Shown: one piece after another, positions 1 through 5,636 of the stretch
How the letters are laid out: every line of letters starts with the position of its first letter
How positions within the stretch are numbered: the first letter of the stretch is position 1
Assembly: GCA_009929095.1 (NCBI GenBank)
Contig: SABF01000113.1
Location: 1 to 5,636, forward strand
DNA: 5,636 nt
Reading direction: 5' to 3'
Source of the DNA: Erysipelotrichia bacterium
Lineage (GTDB): Bacteria > Bacillota_I > Bacilli_A > Erysipelotrichales > Erysipelotrichaceae
The notes under the pieces: model-generated
Database searches by the model: none
What the model saw: the letters and a program-made list of their open reading frames with translations, nothing else
What the model was told of the DNA's origin: nothing
Program-made: the position numbers and the translations under genes

Positions 1-2430
1 TTCCTGAACCGTGCACCAACCCTGCACCGTCTTGGCATTCAGTCATTCTTCCCGAAACTGGTAGAAGGACATGCAATCCGTGTCCATCCGCTGGTCTGCC
101 CGGCCTTCAACGCTGACTTCGATGGTGACCAGATGGCAGTCCATCTGCCGCTGTCTGAAATGGCGAGAGCTGAGACAGAGGTACTGATGCTCGGTGCCAA
201 TAACATCCTCGGTCCGAAAGACGGCAAACCGATCGTTACCCCTGGACAGGACCTTGTACTTGGAAACTTCTATCTGAACATGGAAGAGACAGCACAGGAG
301 TTCTACAGCAAGGCTGACGCACTTGAGAAGCTCGGTCTTCCGAATGAAGCTGCGAAATGGCGCCGCTATGGTGACAACGAAGGACATGTCTTTAAGAATC
401 CGGATGAAGTGATCATGGCTTATCAGGTAGGCGAGGTGCATCTGCATTCCCGCATCGCGCTGCCTGGCTATACCCTGAAGAAGGATGATTTCTCGAAGAA
501 GATGAATGAATCCTACCTGCTGACTACAGTAGGCAAGGTTATCTTCAACGGGGTATTCCCGGCTGACTTCCCATATATGAATATCTTTACTCCAGAAGCT
601 ATGAAAACGACTCTGGATGTGGATTTCGTACCGATGGGAACAGACATCAAGAAGGAATTTGCATCCCGCAAGATTCAGCCTGAATTCAAGAAGAAGGATC
701 TCGGCAATCTGATTGCCGCAGTATTCGAGCGCTATAAGACAAATGGAACCAGTGATATCCTTGACTCCTTGAAGGACATGGGCTATCTGTATTCCACTCT
801 TGCCGGCATGACTGTTGCCCTGAGTGACATCTCTGTCGCTCCGCACAAACAGGAAATGATCAACGAAGGCATGAAGCGTGCAGATCAGTACAATGCACTG
901 CGTGACAGAGGTCTGTTAACCCCTCAGGAATGGGAACGTGCATTCTCCCAGCTCTGGGATGAAGTCAAGAACCATGTTGGTGATATGCTGATGGCATCTC
1001 TTCCGCGTATGAACCCAATTAACATGATGGCCGTATCCGGTGCCCGTGGTAACAAGAATCACTTTACCCAGCTTGCCGGCATGCGCGGACTTATGGCCCG
1101 TCCGACGCAGTCAAAGTCCCGCAAGGATTATCAGCCGTCCATCATTGAAGTTCCTATCTACTCCTGCTTCCGTGAAGGCATGAGCGTATCAGAGTTCTTT
1201 ATTTCCACCCATGGTGTACGTAAAGGTCTGACCGATACTGCTCTAAAGACATCTGAATCAGGATATCTGACAAGACGTCTGGTCGATGTCGCTCATGAAG
1301 TAATCGTCAATGAAGACGACTGCGGAACTGACAAGGGATACCTCGTCAGTGAACTGCGCGATGAGAATGACAACTCCGTCATTGAAAATTTCTTTGATAG
1401 AATTGTCGGCCGTTACACGCAGCAGGCAATCACTGATCCAAAGACCGGTGAAGTCATCGTTGATGAAAACAGCTATATTACTGATGAACTTGCCAACAAG
1501 GCCGGCGATATCACTCAGGGTCTTCCGCGTGTTGAGGAACTGTTCGAAGCACGTACACCTAAGAGAGTTACCGTCATTGCCAAGATCGACGGCGAAATCA
1601 CTGATATTGAAACATCAAGCACAGGTGCTGTCATTACAGTTACCGGTGAAAAGGAATCAATCGAGCATAAGTGCGATCTGACACAGCCGCCGCTTGCCGG
1701 TGCTAAAGTCGGTACCAGAGTAACTGCCGGCCAGCCGATGACAGAAGGACAGATTGCTCCGAAGGAACTCCTTGGAGTTGCCGGAGTCAAGGCAGTTGAA
1801 GAATATATCCTGAAGGAAGTCAAGAAGGTATATTCCGCACAGTCCATTGATATCTCTGATAAGCATCTGGAAGTAATGATCCGACAGATGCTGCGCAAAG
1901 TCATCCTTACGGATGGCGGAGATTCCGGCATGAGCGAAGGACAGACCATGTCCATTGCCAAAGCCAACGAACTCAACAGCGAACTGCTGGATGAGGGCAA
2001 GACTCCGACGCAGTTCAATCCGATTCTGCTTGGTATTTCCAAGGCTGCTGTTGAAACGGATTCATTCCTGTCAGCTACTTCCTTCCAGGAGACCACAAGA
2101 GTATTGACCGACGCTGCTGTTAAGGGCAAGGTTGATAATCTCTCAGGCCTCAAGGAAAACGTTATTATCGGTAAGCTGATTCCAGCCGGAACCGGCCGCA
2201 GCTGTTTTGACCGCGAGACTACTCGCAGAATTATTGCCAAGGCTGCTGAACTGAAGGAAGAGCGTCGTGAGCGCAATGCCGCTTATGAGGCTGCGACAGC
2301 GATAAGGCTTCCGGATGAAATCGCCCGTGCCGAAGCTGAAGCGGAAGAAGCGAAGCTTGACGAAGCCGCAAGACTCAAGGCAGAAGCCAGCAAAAACGCT
2401 CCAGATGATTCTGATAGCGGCAGAGAATAA
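1..2430 (+). CDS. rpoC: DNA-directed RNA polymerase beta' subunit, 5'-truncated by the window and with an internal in-frame deletion
   Basis: This is the C-terminal 809 residues of RpoC, the catalytic beta' subunit of RNA polymerase; frame 1 is open from base 1 and the real start lies upstream. Seen in order (residues counted from base 1): [13 protein letters not shown] (2-14), the Mg-binding NADFDGDQM (37-45; D39, D41, D43), the F-loop region SGARG...QLAGMRG (346-363), the bridge helix around [20 protein letters not shown] (404-423), EDDCGT with the first Zn2-site cysteine (C441), [16 protein letters not shown] (503-518), and the C-terminal [27 protein letters not shown] and [17 protein letters not shown] blocks. 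Two lineage-type insertions relative to B. subtilis are at 277-387 and 1105-1140, and the tail after GTG is a long charged extension (residues 733-809). The trigger loop and three Zn2 cysteines expected between residues 500 and 501 are absent. Identity as rpoC is certain; whether this copy is functional is doubtful. It is normally the last gene of the rpoBC operon, which fits the terminator just downstream. Confidence 0.97.
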   Translation, partial: FLNRAPTLHRLGIQSFFPKLVEGHAIRVHPLVCPAFNADFDGDQMAVHLPLSEMARAETEVLMLGANNILGPKDGKPIVTPGQDLVLGNFYLNMEETAQEFYSKADALEKLGLPNEAAKWRRYGDNEGHVFKNPDEVIMAYQVGEVHLHSRIALPGYTLKKDDFSKKMNESYLLTTVGKVIFNGVFPADFPYMNIFTPEAMKTTLDVDFVPMGTDIKKEFASRKIQPEFKKKDLGNLIAAVFERYKTNGTSDILDSLKDMGYLYSTLAGMTVALSDISVAPHKQEMINEGMKRADQYNALRDRGLLTPQEWERAFSQLWDEVKNHVGDMLMASLPRMNPINMMAVSGARGNKNHFTQLAGMRGLMARPTQSKSRKDYQPSIIEVPIYSCFREGMSVSEFFISTHGVRKGLTDTALKTSESGYLTRRLVDVAHEVIVNEDDCGTDKGYLVSELRDENDNSVIENFFDRIVGRYTQQAITDPKTGEVIVDENSYITDELANKAGDITQGLPRVEELFEARTPKRVTVIAKIDGEITDIETSSTGAVITVTGEKESIEHKCDLTQPPLAGAKVGTRVTAGQPMTEGQIAPKELLGVAGVKAVEEYILKEVKKVYSAQSIDISDKHLEVMIRQMLRKVILTDGGDSGMSEGQTMSIAKANELNSELLDEGKTPTQFNPILLGISKAAVETDSFLSATSFQETTRVLTDAAVKGKVDNLSGLKENVIIGKLIPAGTGRSCFDRETTRRIIAKAAELKEERRERNAAYEAATAIRLPDEIARAEAEAEEAKLDEAARLKAEASKNAPDDSDSGRE
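1486..1515 (+). other. Joint of an in-frame deletion of about 70 codons in rpoC (trigger loop and Zn2 cysteines missing)
   Basis: The reading frame gives ...TDELANK followed directly by [10 protein letters not shown], with the joint at about 1500/1501. In B. subtilis RpoC, as I recall it, the equivalent positions are separated by a segment holding the AFTCNTPHGVCKRCYGRN zinc cysteines, then GEAVGIIAAQSIGEPGTQL, then TMRTFHTGG and VAG, about 70 residues (roughly 210 bp). That segment includes the trigger loop, with the E. coli M932, R933 and H936 equivalents. I saw no trace of it in other frames near the joint or elsewhere in the window. The frame is preserved and flanking conservation is normal on both sides. 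Absence is seen directly; the size of the gap and the family comparison come from memory of well-known sequences. Confidence 0.88.
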
Positions 2431-2446
2431 CAGTTCCATGAAATGC

Positions 2447-2479
2447 AGGAGTGTTTCCCAGCGGGAACACTCCTTTTTT
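2447..2479 (+). terminator. Intrinsic terminator of the rpoC operon
   Basis: GGAGTGTTTCCC (2448-2459), loop AGC, then GGGAACACTCC (2463-2473) form an 11-bp GC-rich stem with one bulged T, followed by six T (2474-2479); A2447 can extend pairing into the T run. It begins 17 bases after the rpoC stop. It separates the rpo operon from the downstream lyase gene, which has its own promoter. Confidence 0.93.
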
Positions 2480-2486
2480 ATCAAAA

Positions 2487-2510
2487 AATATCAGTCACCA
2501 GACTGATATT
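2487..2510. promoter_or_regulatory. Perfect 10-4-10 inverted repeat, candidate operator
   Basis: AATATCAGTC (2487-2496), spacer ACCA, GACTGATATT (2501-2510) is a perfect dyad. It sits just upstream of the TATAAT at 2515-2520 and covers the place where a -35 box would be, the classical position for a repressor operator or a proximal activator site. There is no T run after it, so it does not look like a terminator. The binding protein is not encoded in this window. The repeat is seen directly; the operator role is inferred from position. Confidence 0.65.
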
Positions 2511-2520
2511 GACGTATAAT
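2492..2520 (+). promoter_or_regulatory. Probable sigma-A promoter of the MalY/PatB-like gene
   Basis: A consensus -10 TATAAT lies at 2515-2520. At 17 bp spacing the -35 position (2492-2497, CAGTCA) matches TTGACA at only three of six bases and lies inside the inverted repeat. A weak -35 covered by a dyad suggests a regulated promoter. The predicted start is near 2527, giving a leader of about 27 nt before the ATG at 2554. An alternative -35 TTGACG (2509-2514) has no well-spaced -10. Confidence 0.65.
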
Positions 2521-2541
2521 TCTGAACATAAAATAGAAATC

Positions 2542-2546
2542 GAGGA
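2542..2546 (+). promoter_or_regulatory. Ribosome binding site deciding the start of the lyase gene
   Basis: GAGGA is seven bases before the ATG at 2554. The frame is open upstream to an ATG at 2443, but that one lies inside the rpoC terminator, upstream of the promoter. The 2554 start also gives the usual MalY/PatB N-terminus (KYDF..IMDRRG). Confidence 0.85.
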
Positions 2547-2553
2547 ATATACC

Positions 2554-3759
2554 ATGACATTTAAATATGATTTCACCAGTATCATGGATCGCCGGGGAAA
2601 GGATTCTATAGCCGTAGATCATGCACCGGGCGGCGATACCAGGGAAGGATTCGATCGGATTCCAATGTGGGTGGCAGATATGAACTTTCCAACCTGCCCG
2701 ACAATCACAGAGGCAATCGCCAGACGCATTCAGCATCCGGCTTATGGGTATTTTAAGCCTTCAGATGAATACTATCATTCCATCATCAGATGGCAGAATA
2801 ATCGAAATGGAGTTGAAGAACTTGAGGCAAAGCACATCGGCTATGAGAATGGTGTTCTGGGCGGAGTGATCACAGCCATGAATGTGTTCTGTTCCGAAGG
2901 TGATAATATTCTGGTCCATGTACCGACTTATGTTGGGTTCACTCATGCTTTGGCTGGCAAAGGCTTTCATCTGGTTGGTTCGCCGCTGGTTCAGGATGAA
3001 AATGGAATCTGGCGTATGGATTACGCTGATATGGAAAAGAAAATCATTGAGAATCATATACATGCGGCTATTATCTGCAGTCCGCATAATCCCTGCGGCA
3101 GAGTATGGACCGGAGAGGAACTGGCTAAGGCTCTTGAACTCTTTGAGAAGCATCAGGTCTATGTGGTATCGGATGAAATATGGTCTGATCTGATACTGGA
3201 TGATCACAGGCATATTCCGACGCAGTCCGTTAATGCCTGGGCACATGATCATGTCGCTGCGTTCTACGCACCAAGCAAGACCTTCAATCTGGCTGGACTG
3301 ATCGGAGCATACCACATTGTTTACAATGATTGGATCAGAGAGCGCATGGACAAGGAATCGTCTACTACCCATTATAATTCTATGAATGTGCTTTCCATGC
3401 ATGCACTGATCGGTGCCTATCAGGAAGAAGGATCTGAGTGGGTGAATGAACTGAGACAGGTACTCTCACAGAATGCTGCAGACGCATATGCCTACATCAG
3501 AGAACACTTTGCAGGTGTATCTCTAGCTAAACCGGAGGGAACATACATGCTGTTTCTTGACTGCAGAGAGTGGTGTATGGAACATGATGTTACAATGGAT
3601 GAACTTCTAAGAAAAGGTGTGGAAGTCGGTGTAATCTGGCAGGACGGCCGCCCGTTTCATGGCGAATATGGCATCCGAATGAATCTTGCTCTGCCTCATG
3701 CCAAAGTTATGGAAGCCTTATCGCGTCTGGATCATTACGTCTTTAATGCAGAGCAGTGA
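2554..3759 (+). CDS. MalY/PatB-family PLP-dependent aminotransferase (probable cystathionine beta-lyase / C-S lyase)
   Basis: A 401-residue fold-type I PLP enzyme, the usual length for the family. Family members cleave the C-S bond of cystathionine, cysteine or cysteine conjugates, yielding pyruvate, ammonia and a thiol (cystathionine beta-lyase type); E. coli MalY also acts as a modulator of MalT. Visible landmarks: N-terminal KYDF...MDRRG (4-14), PMWVADM (37-43), AYGYF (63-67), the PLP-pocket SPHNPCGRVW (176-185), SDEIW (206-210, PLP-pyridine Asp), the Schiff-base lysine K242 in APSKTFNLAGL (codon at 3277), and the substrate-carboxylate arginine R375 in GIRMNLALP. It has no signal peptide or membrane segment, so it is cytosolic. 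It stands alone between the rpoC terminator and the next promoter, with its own promoter and a dyad that may be an operator; sulfur-amino-acid control would be natural for such an enzyme but is not shown by the sequence. Substrate cannot be fixed from sequence; a true transaminase role is the main alternative. Confidence 0.93.
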   Translation: MTFKYDFTSIMDRRGKDSIAVDHAPGGDTREGFDRIPMWVADMNFPTCPTITEAIARRIQHPAYGYFKPSDEYYHSIIRWQNNRNGVEELEAKHIGYENGVLGGVITAMNVFCSEGDNILVHVPTYVGFTHALAGKGFHLVGSPLVQDENGIWRMDYADMEKKIIENHIHAAIICSPHNPCGRVWTGEELAKALELFEKHQVYVVSDEIWSDLILDDHRHIPTQSVNAWAHDHVAAFYAPSKTFNLAGLIGAYHIVYNDWIRERMDKESSTTHYNSMNVLSMHALIGAYQEEGSEWVNELRQVLSQNAADAYAYIREHFAGVSLAKPEGTYMLFLDCREWCMEHDVTMDELLRKGVEVGVIWQDGRPFHGEYGIRMNLALPHAKVMEALSRLDHYVFNAEQ

Positions 3760-3830
3760 CTCAGATAGTTATCTCTTTCTTCTGAAGTCTCCTTTATCAA
3801 ACTTTGGCTTTGCCGCATGTCATATCTCCC

Positions 3831-3841
3831 TGTGGTACAAT
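3831..3841 (+). promoter_or_regulatory. Extended -10 promoter for the HAD-like/phosphatase/membrane-protein genes
   Basis: TGTGGTACAAT is a full TRTGn extended -10 element joined to TACAAT (3836-3841). No good -35 exists at normal spacing (TTGCCG at 3810-3815 would be 20 bp away), as is common for extended -10 promoters. The predicted start near 3848 leaves a leader of about 20 nt to the ATG at 3868. Confidence 0.6.
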
Positions 3842-3854
3842 TATGAACGGCCGT

Positions 3855-3860
3855 AAGGAG
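3855..3860 (+). promoter_or_regulatory. Ribosome binding site deciding the HAD-like start
   Basis: AAGGAG ends seven bases before ATG 3868. An in-frame GTG at 3862 is only one base after it, too close for initiation, so ATG 3868 is chosen. This also begins the protein at MIKAVFLD, the typical HAD N-terminus. Confidence 0.85.
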
Positions 3861-3867
3861 TGTGGAA

Positions 3868-4455
3868 ATGATCAAAGCAGTATTTCTGGATCATGCGGAA
3901 ACGATTGCGGAAGAAGACCAAAGCGATCTGGAACAGATGATTCAGCAGGATGCAAGCAGCAGACTTAAAGATACAGAGCCGGCGGCTGAATGGCGGTTTG
4001 AAAATCTCAGGGTGCTGAAACAGAACAGCTGTGAAGCATCCTTTTTGAGTGAGAATAAAATCATGGAACTGTCTCGGAAAATGGCAGAGGAAGAAGACCA
4101 TATGAACGATGCTCAAGAGGCCCCCGTTAAACTTAATCCAGGATGCTGGAAATTCGCCCTTGCCTTCAGCTATGCAAAGATACTTCTTCAGTGCTGTGGA
4201 AAGCAGGCAGGCGGGCTGGTATGCAGTAATATGATTCGGGTATCTGCGCAGTATAAGAAACTGTCAAGAACGGCACTGCATACAGTAGGTATTCCCGTGA
4301 TAGAGATACTGACGAACGGTTGTTCTCCTGCTTCGGATATCAAAGGGACTTCTGCTGTTGGCAGAAATGCTGTTCTGATAGAGCAAAAGAATAGAACTGA
4401 TACAGACAGATGCAGAATGATTCATGATCTGAAGGAGGCGCTGACACTGATATGA
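3868..4455 (+). CDS. HAD-like protein with degenerate catalytic motifs, probable pseudoenzyme
   Basis: A 195-residue protein. The start MIKAVFLDHAETI resembles HAD hydrolase motif I (DxDxT): D8 and T12 are kept, position +2 is Ala. The C-terminal part (about 135-178) also reads like a HAD domain: GGLVCSNMIRV, then TALHTVGIPVIEI, then NGCSPASDIKG and NAVLIEQKNR follow the order of HAD motifs III and IV. However, the motif III lysine appears replaced (SAQYKK where AxKP is usual), the first Asp of GDxxxxD is Cys (GCSPASD), and motif II has no clear hhhhT/S, with KFALAFSYA in its likely place. Compared with a common Bacillota HAD family of about 220-230 residues it is slightly short, mainly in the cap and middle. 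The frame is intact with a good RBS, and its stop overlaps the next start (ATGA). I infer a HAD-derived protein that has probably lost phosphatase activity, either a regulatory remnant or an early stage of decay. Fold assignment is moderately sure; function is unknown. Confidence 0.72.
   Translation: MIKAVFLDHAETIAEEDQSDLEQMIQQDASSRLKDTEPAAEWRFENLRVLKQNSCEASFLSENKIMELSRKMAEEEDHMNDAQEAPVKLNPGCWKFALAFSYAKILLQCCGKQAGGLVCSNMIRVSAQYKKLSRTALHTVGIPVIEILTNGCSPASDIKGTSAVGRNAVLIEQKNRTDTDRCRMIHDLKEALTLI
4432..4438 (+). promoter_or_regulatory. Ribosome binding site of the histidine-phosphatase gene, unusually far from its start
   Basis: AAGGAGG is a near-perfect anti-SD match, but 13 bases separate it from ATG 4452, longer than the usual 5-9. 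No nearer in-frame start exists, and ATG 4452 gives the standard KHITFYMVRHGET beginning. Termination of the upstream gene on the overlapping ATGA probably helps initiation by coupling. Confidence 0.7.
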
Positions 4456-5093
4456 AGCATATTACATTCTACATGGTACGGCATGGTGAGACCCAATTCA
4501 ATATTTCCGGAAGGATGCAGGGAACCTGTGATTCTCCGCTGACCAGGAAGGGCATTCAAGATGGTGAAGCGGCATCAATCGCTCTGAGAGAGATTCCCTT
4601 TACCAGGGCTTATACCTCAACCAGCGAGCGGGCAAGAGATACTGCCGAACTCATCTGCATGCGGCATAATGTGATACTGCATGAAACCAAAGGACTGAAG
4701 GAATTTGACTTTGGTTTGCTGGATGGCGAAATTGCAGTGGATCACATAGATGAAATCAAGAGACGGAAGATTGACGATTCGTTTGATGAAATCGGTGGAG
4801 AAAACATCGAAATGATCAATGCGAGAATTGATCGCACATTCGAGAGGATACTCGATGAATGCAGAGATGGGGATATTGTTCTGATTGTTACGCACGGTCT
4901 TTATATCCTTCATGTGCTTCAGCACCTGCTTGATGTTGATACCAAAGCATACCGCACAGGATTTGCCAAACCGGGCAAATTCATTGTGCCCAATGGCGGA
5001 ATCACAAAATTTGCATATGACAGCGGCAGTTACAGAATGATCAGCTTTCCGGCAGCACCGAAAGATTTTAAGGATATCAGAGGGACAGAATGA
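4452..5093 (+). CDS. Histidine phosphatase superfamily protein (phosphoglycerate mutase-like phosphatase)
   Basis: A 213-residue cytosolic branch-1 histidine phosphatase. The catalytic set is complete: RHGET with R10 and nucleophile H11, R60 in TSTSERARDTAEL, proton donor E84 in LKEFDFGLLDGE, and H148 in VTHG. The GRMQG...SPLTRKG stretch (20-34) is the usual phosphate-pocket loop. These enzymes form a phosphohistidine and hydrolyse small phosphorylated metabolites or nucleotides; the length and lack of a long insert favour a cofactor-independent-of-2,3-BPG-type phosphatase (PhoE/CobC/GpmB-like) over glycolytic GpmA, but the substrate cannot be read from sequence. It overlaps the HAD-like gene by 4 bp (ATGA, 4452-4455) and the membrane protein gene by 4 bp (5090-5093), so all three are probably made together. 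The C-terminus (about 190-213) has no recognisable motif. Confidence 0.93.
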   Translation: MKHITFYMVRHGETQFNISGRMQGTCDSPLTRKGIQDGEAASIALREIPFTRAYTSTSERARDTAELICMRHNVILHETKGLKEFDFGLLDGEIAVDHIDEIKRRKIDDSFDEIGGENIEMINARIDRTFERILDECRDGDIVLIVTHGLYILHVLQHLLDVDTKAYRTGFAKPGKFIVPNGGITKFAYDSGSYRMISFPAAPKDFKDIRGTE

Positions 5094-5636
5094 AAGAATC
5101 GGCTAATAAACAGACTTATCTGAAACGGGCACTGATTCTGATCTGCGGCAGTATTATATTCGGGATTGGAATTGGTGTATGCAATCTGTCTGATCTTGGC
5201 ATGGATCCGATGTCGGTACTGTCCGACGGCATCGCGGTGGCGGGCAGTCTTCGTCTCGGTCAGGCAAATGCCATTCTGAACATTACAGAAATTGGCGTTG
5301 CACTGCTTCTGGATAGGAAGAACGTCAGTCTGATCACACTGGCTACCGTTATCACCATATCGTTCGGCATAGATCTGGTAGGACTGATGCATATCGGCGC
5401 ATTGCCAATTGCAGCTCGGATAATTCTATTGATCCTGGGCTTTCTGATTTATACCTTTGGCATTGCAGTAACTCAGGCTGCCGGTGTTGGTTACAGCGGC
5501 TACGATGCCTTCATCTTCTCGCTGGGGAAACTGTTTCATACTCAAAGCTATCATTTGATCCGCTGGGGCACTGACGGCATCTTCTTGATTTTGGGTGTAA
5601 TCCTTGGCGGCACAGCCGGAGTGGGCACTGTACTGG
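5090..5636 (+). CDS. YczE/YitT-like integral membrane protein, 3' end cut by the window
   Basis: The first 182 residues of a multi-pass membrane protein, open to the window edge. The start ATG overlaps the phosphatase stop (ATGA); AGGGA at 5081-5085 is four bases upstream. A short charged N-terminus (MKESANKQTYLKR) is followed by likely membrane segments at about 13-32, 60-75, 79-100, 106-128 and 162-182. The segment GIGIGVCNLSDLGMDPMSVLSDGI (motif core LGMDPMSVL, 36-44) is echoed by a second copy at about 117-145 (core AGVGYSGYDAF, 131-141), the internal repeat expected in YczE/YyaS/YitT-type proteins, and GGTAGVGTVL at the end matches the conserved glycine-rich segment of that family. Function in this family is poorly known; transport or export is often guessed. 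It is not an obvious partner of the phosphatase by mechanism, but the overlap implies coupled expression. Family call is good, function unknown. Confidence 0.82.
   Translation, partial: MKESANKQTYLKRALILICGSIIFGIGIGVCNLSDLGMDPMSVLSDGIAVAGSLRLGQANAILNITEIGVALLLDRKNVSLITLATVITISFGIDLVGLMHIGALPIAARIILLILGFLIYTFGIAVTQAAGVGYSGYDAFIFSLGKLFHTQSYHLIRWGTDGIFLILGVILGGTAGVGTVL

Noticed and set aside
43..846. Long open frame of 267 codons on the - strand opposite rpoC
   Set aside because: It is a shadow of the strongly conserved rpoC frame; its translation has no recognisable domain and no separate promoter or RBS context was evident.
1..1500. Possibility that rpoC is interrupted by an intein, intron or mobile element
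   Set aside because: The feature is a loss of conserved residues, not an insertion; no foreign sequence, splice motif, terminal repeat or frameshift is visible at the joint.
1515..2276. Open frame of 253 codons on the - strand opposite the rpoC C-terminal region
   Set aside because: Ser/Leu/Arg-rich low-information translation typical of an antisense frame; the + strand is clearly conserved RpoC.
2509..2534. Second promoter using TTGACG (2509-2514) as -35 and TAAAAT (2529-2534) as -10
   Set aside because: The spacing is 14 bp, too short for a normal sigma-A promoter, and TATAAT at 2515 is the better -10.
2443..2553. Upstream in-frame ATG at 2443 extending the lyase by 37 residues
   Set aside because: It lies in the rpoC terminator and upstream of the -10 box, the extension has no family match, and GAGGA is correctly spaced from ATG 2554.
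3763..3774. AGATA-GT-TATCT hairpin just after the lyase stop as a terminator
   Set aside because: The stem is only five AT-rich pairs with a two-base loop and no clean T run; too weak to call, so the end of the lyase transcript is not identified.
3862..3867. GTG at 3862 as the start of the HAD-like protein
   Set aside because: Only one base separates it from AAGGAG; ATG 3868 has seven-base spacing and gives the normal HAD N-terminus.
1..5636. CRISPR arrays, tRNA or rRNA genes, insertion sequences, toxin-antitoxin or phage-defence genes
   Set aside because: Nothing resembling these was seen; the window is nearly all accounted for by five protein genes and their control sites.

Overview
The window looks like a stretch of chromosome from a low-to-mid GC Bacillota, most likely of the Erysipelotrichales type. 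This placement is an inference from the RpoC sequence, the strong AGGAG-type ribosome binding sites and the gene content; I could not run a phylogeny. All supported genes are on the + strand and the window is almost fully coding.

Layout: (1) 1-2430 is the 3' two thirds of rpoC, the beta' subunit of RNA polymerase, entering from the left with the catalytic NADFDGDQM motif at 109-135 and ending at a TAA. (2) A strong intrinsic terminator (2447-2479) closes the rpo operon. (3) A short control region follows, with a perfect 10-4-10 inverted repeat (2487-2510) lying on the -35 side of a consensus TATAAT (2515-2520). It precedes a MalY/PatB-type PLP-dependent aminotransferase/C-S lyase gene (2554-3759). 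(4) An extended -10 promoter (3831-3841) precedes a tight three-gene set: a HAD-like protein that appears to have lost most catalytic residues (3868-4455), a histidine-phosphatase/phosphoglycerate-mutase-family enzyme with all active-site residues (4452-5093), and the start of a YczE/YitT-like membrane protein (5090 to the window edge). Both junctions in this set are ATGA overlaps, so the three are probably co-transcribed and translationally coupled.

The most striking observation is inside rpoC. Comparison from memory with E. coli and B. subtilis RpoC shows that about 70 residues are missing, in frame, at a joint near 1500/1501. The sequence passes directly from the region after the bridge helix to the DITQGLPR segment. 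It skips three of the four Zn2-site cysteines and the whole GEPGTQLTMRTFHTGG segment, which is the trigger loop of RNA polymerase. Everything on both sides is well conserved. A polymerase without its trigger loop should not support normal growth, so this is either an assembly or sequence deletion, a damaged allele or second copy, or something truly extraordinary. It needs checking before anything is built on it.

The other points of interest are the candidate operator in front of the C-S lyase gene and the apparently non-catalytic HAD protein coupled to an intact phosphatase.
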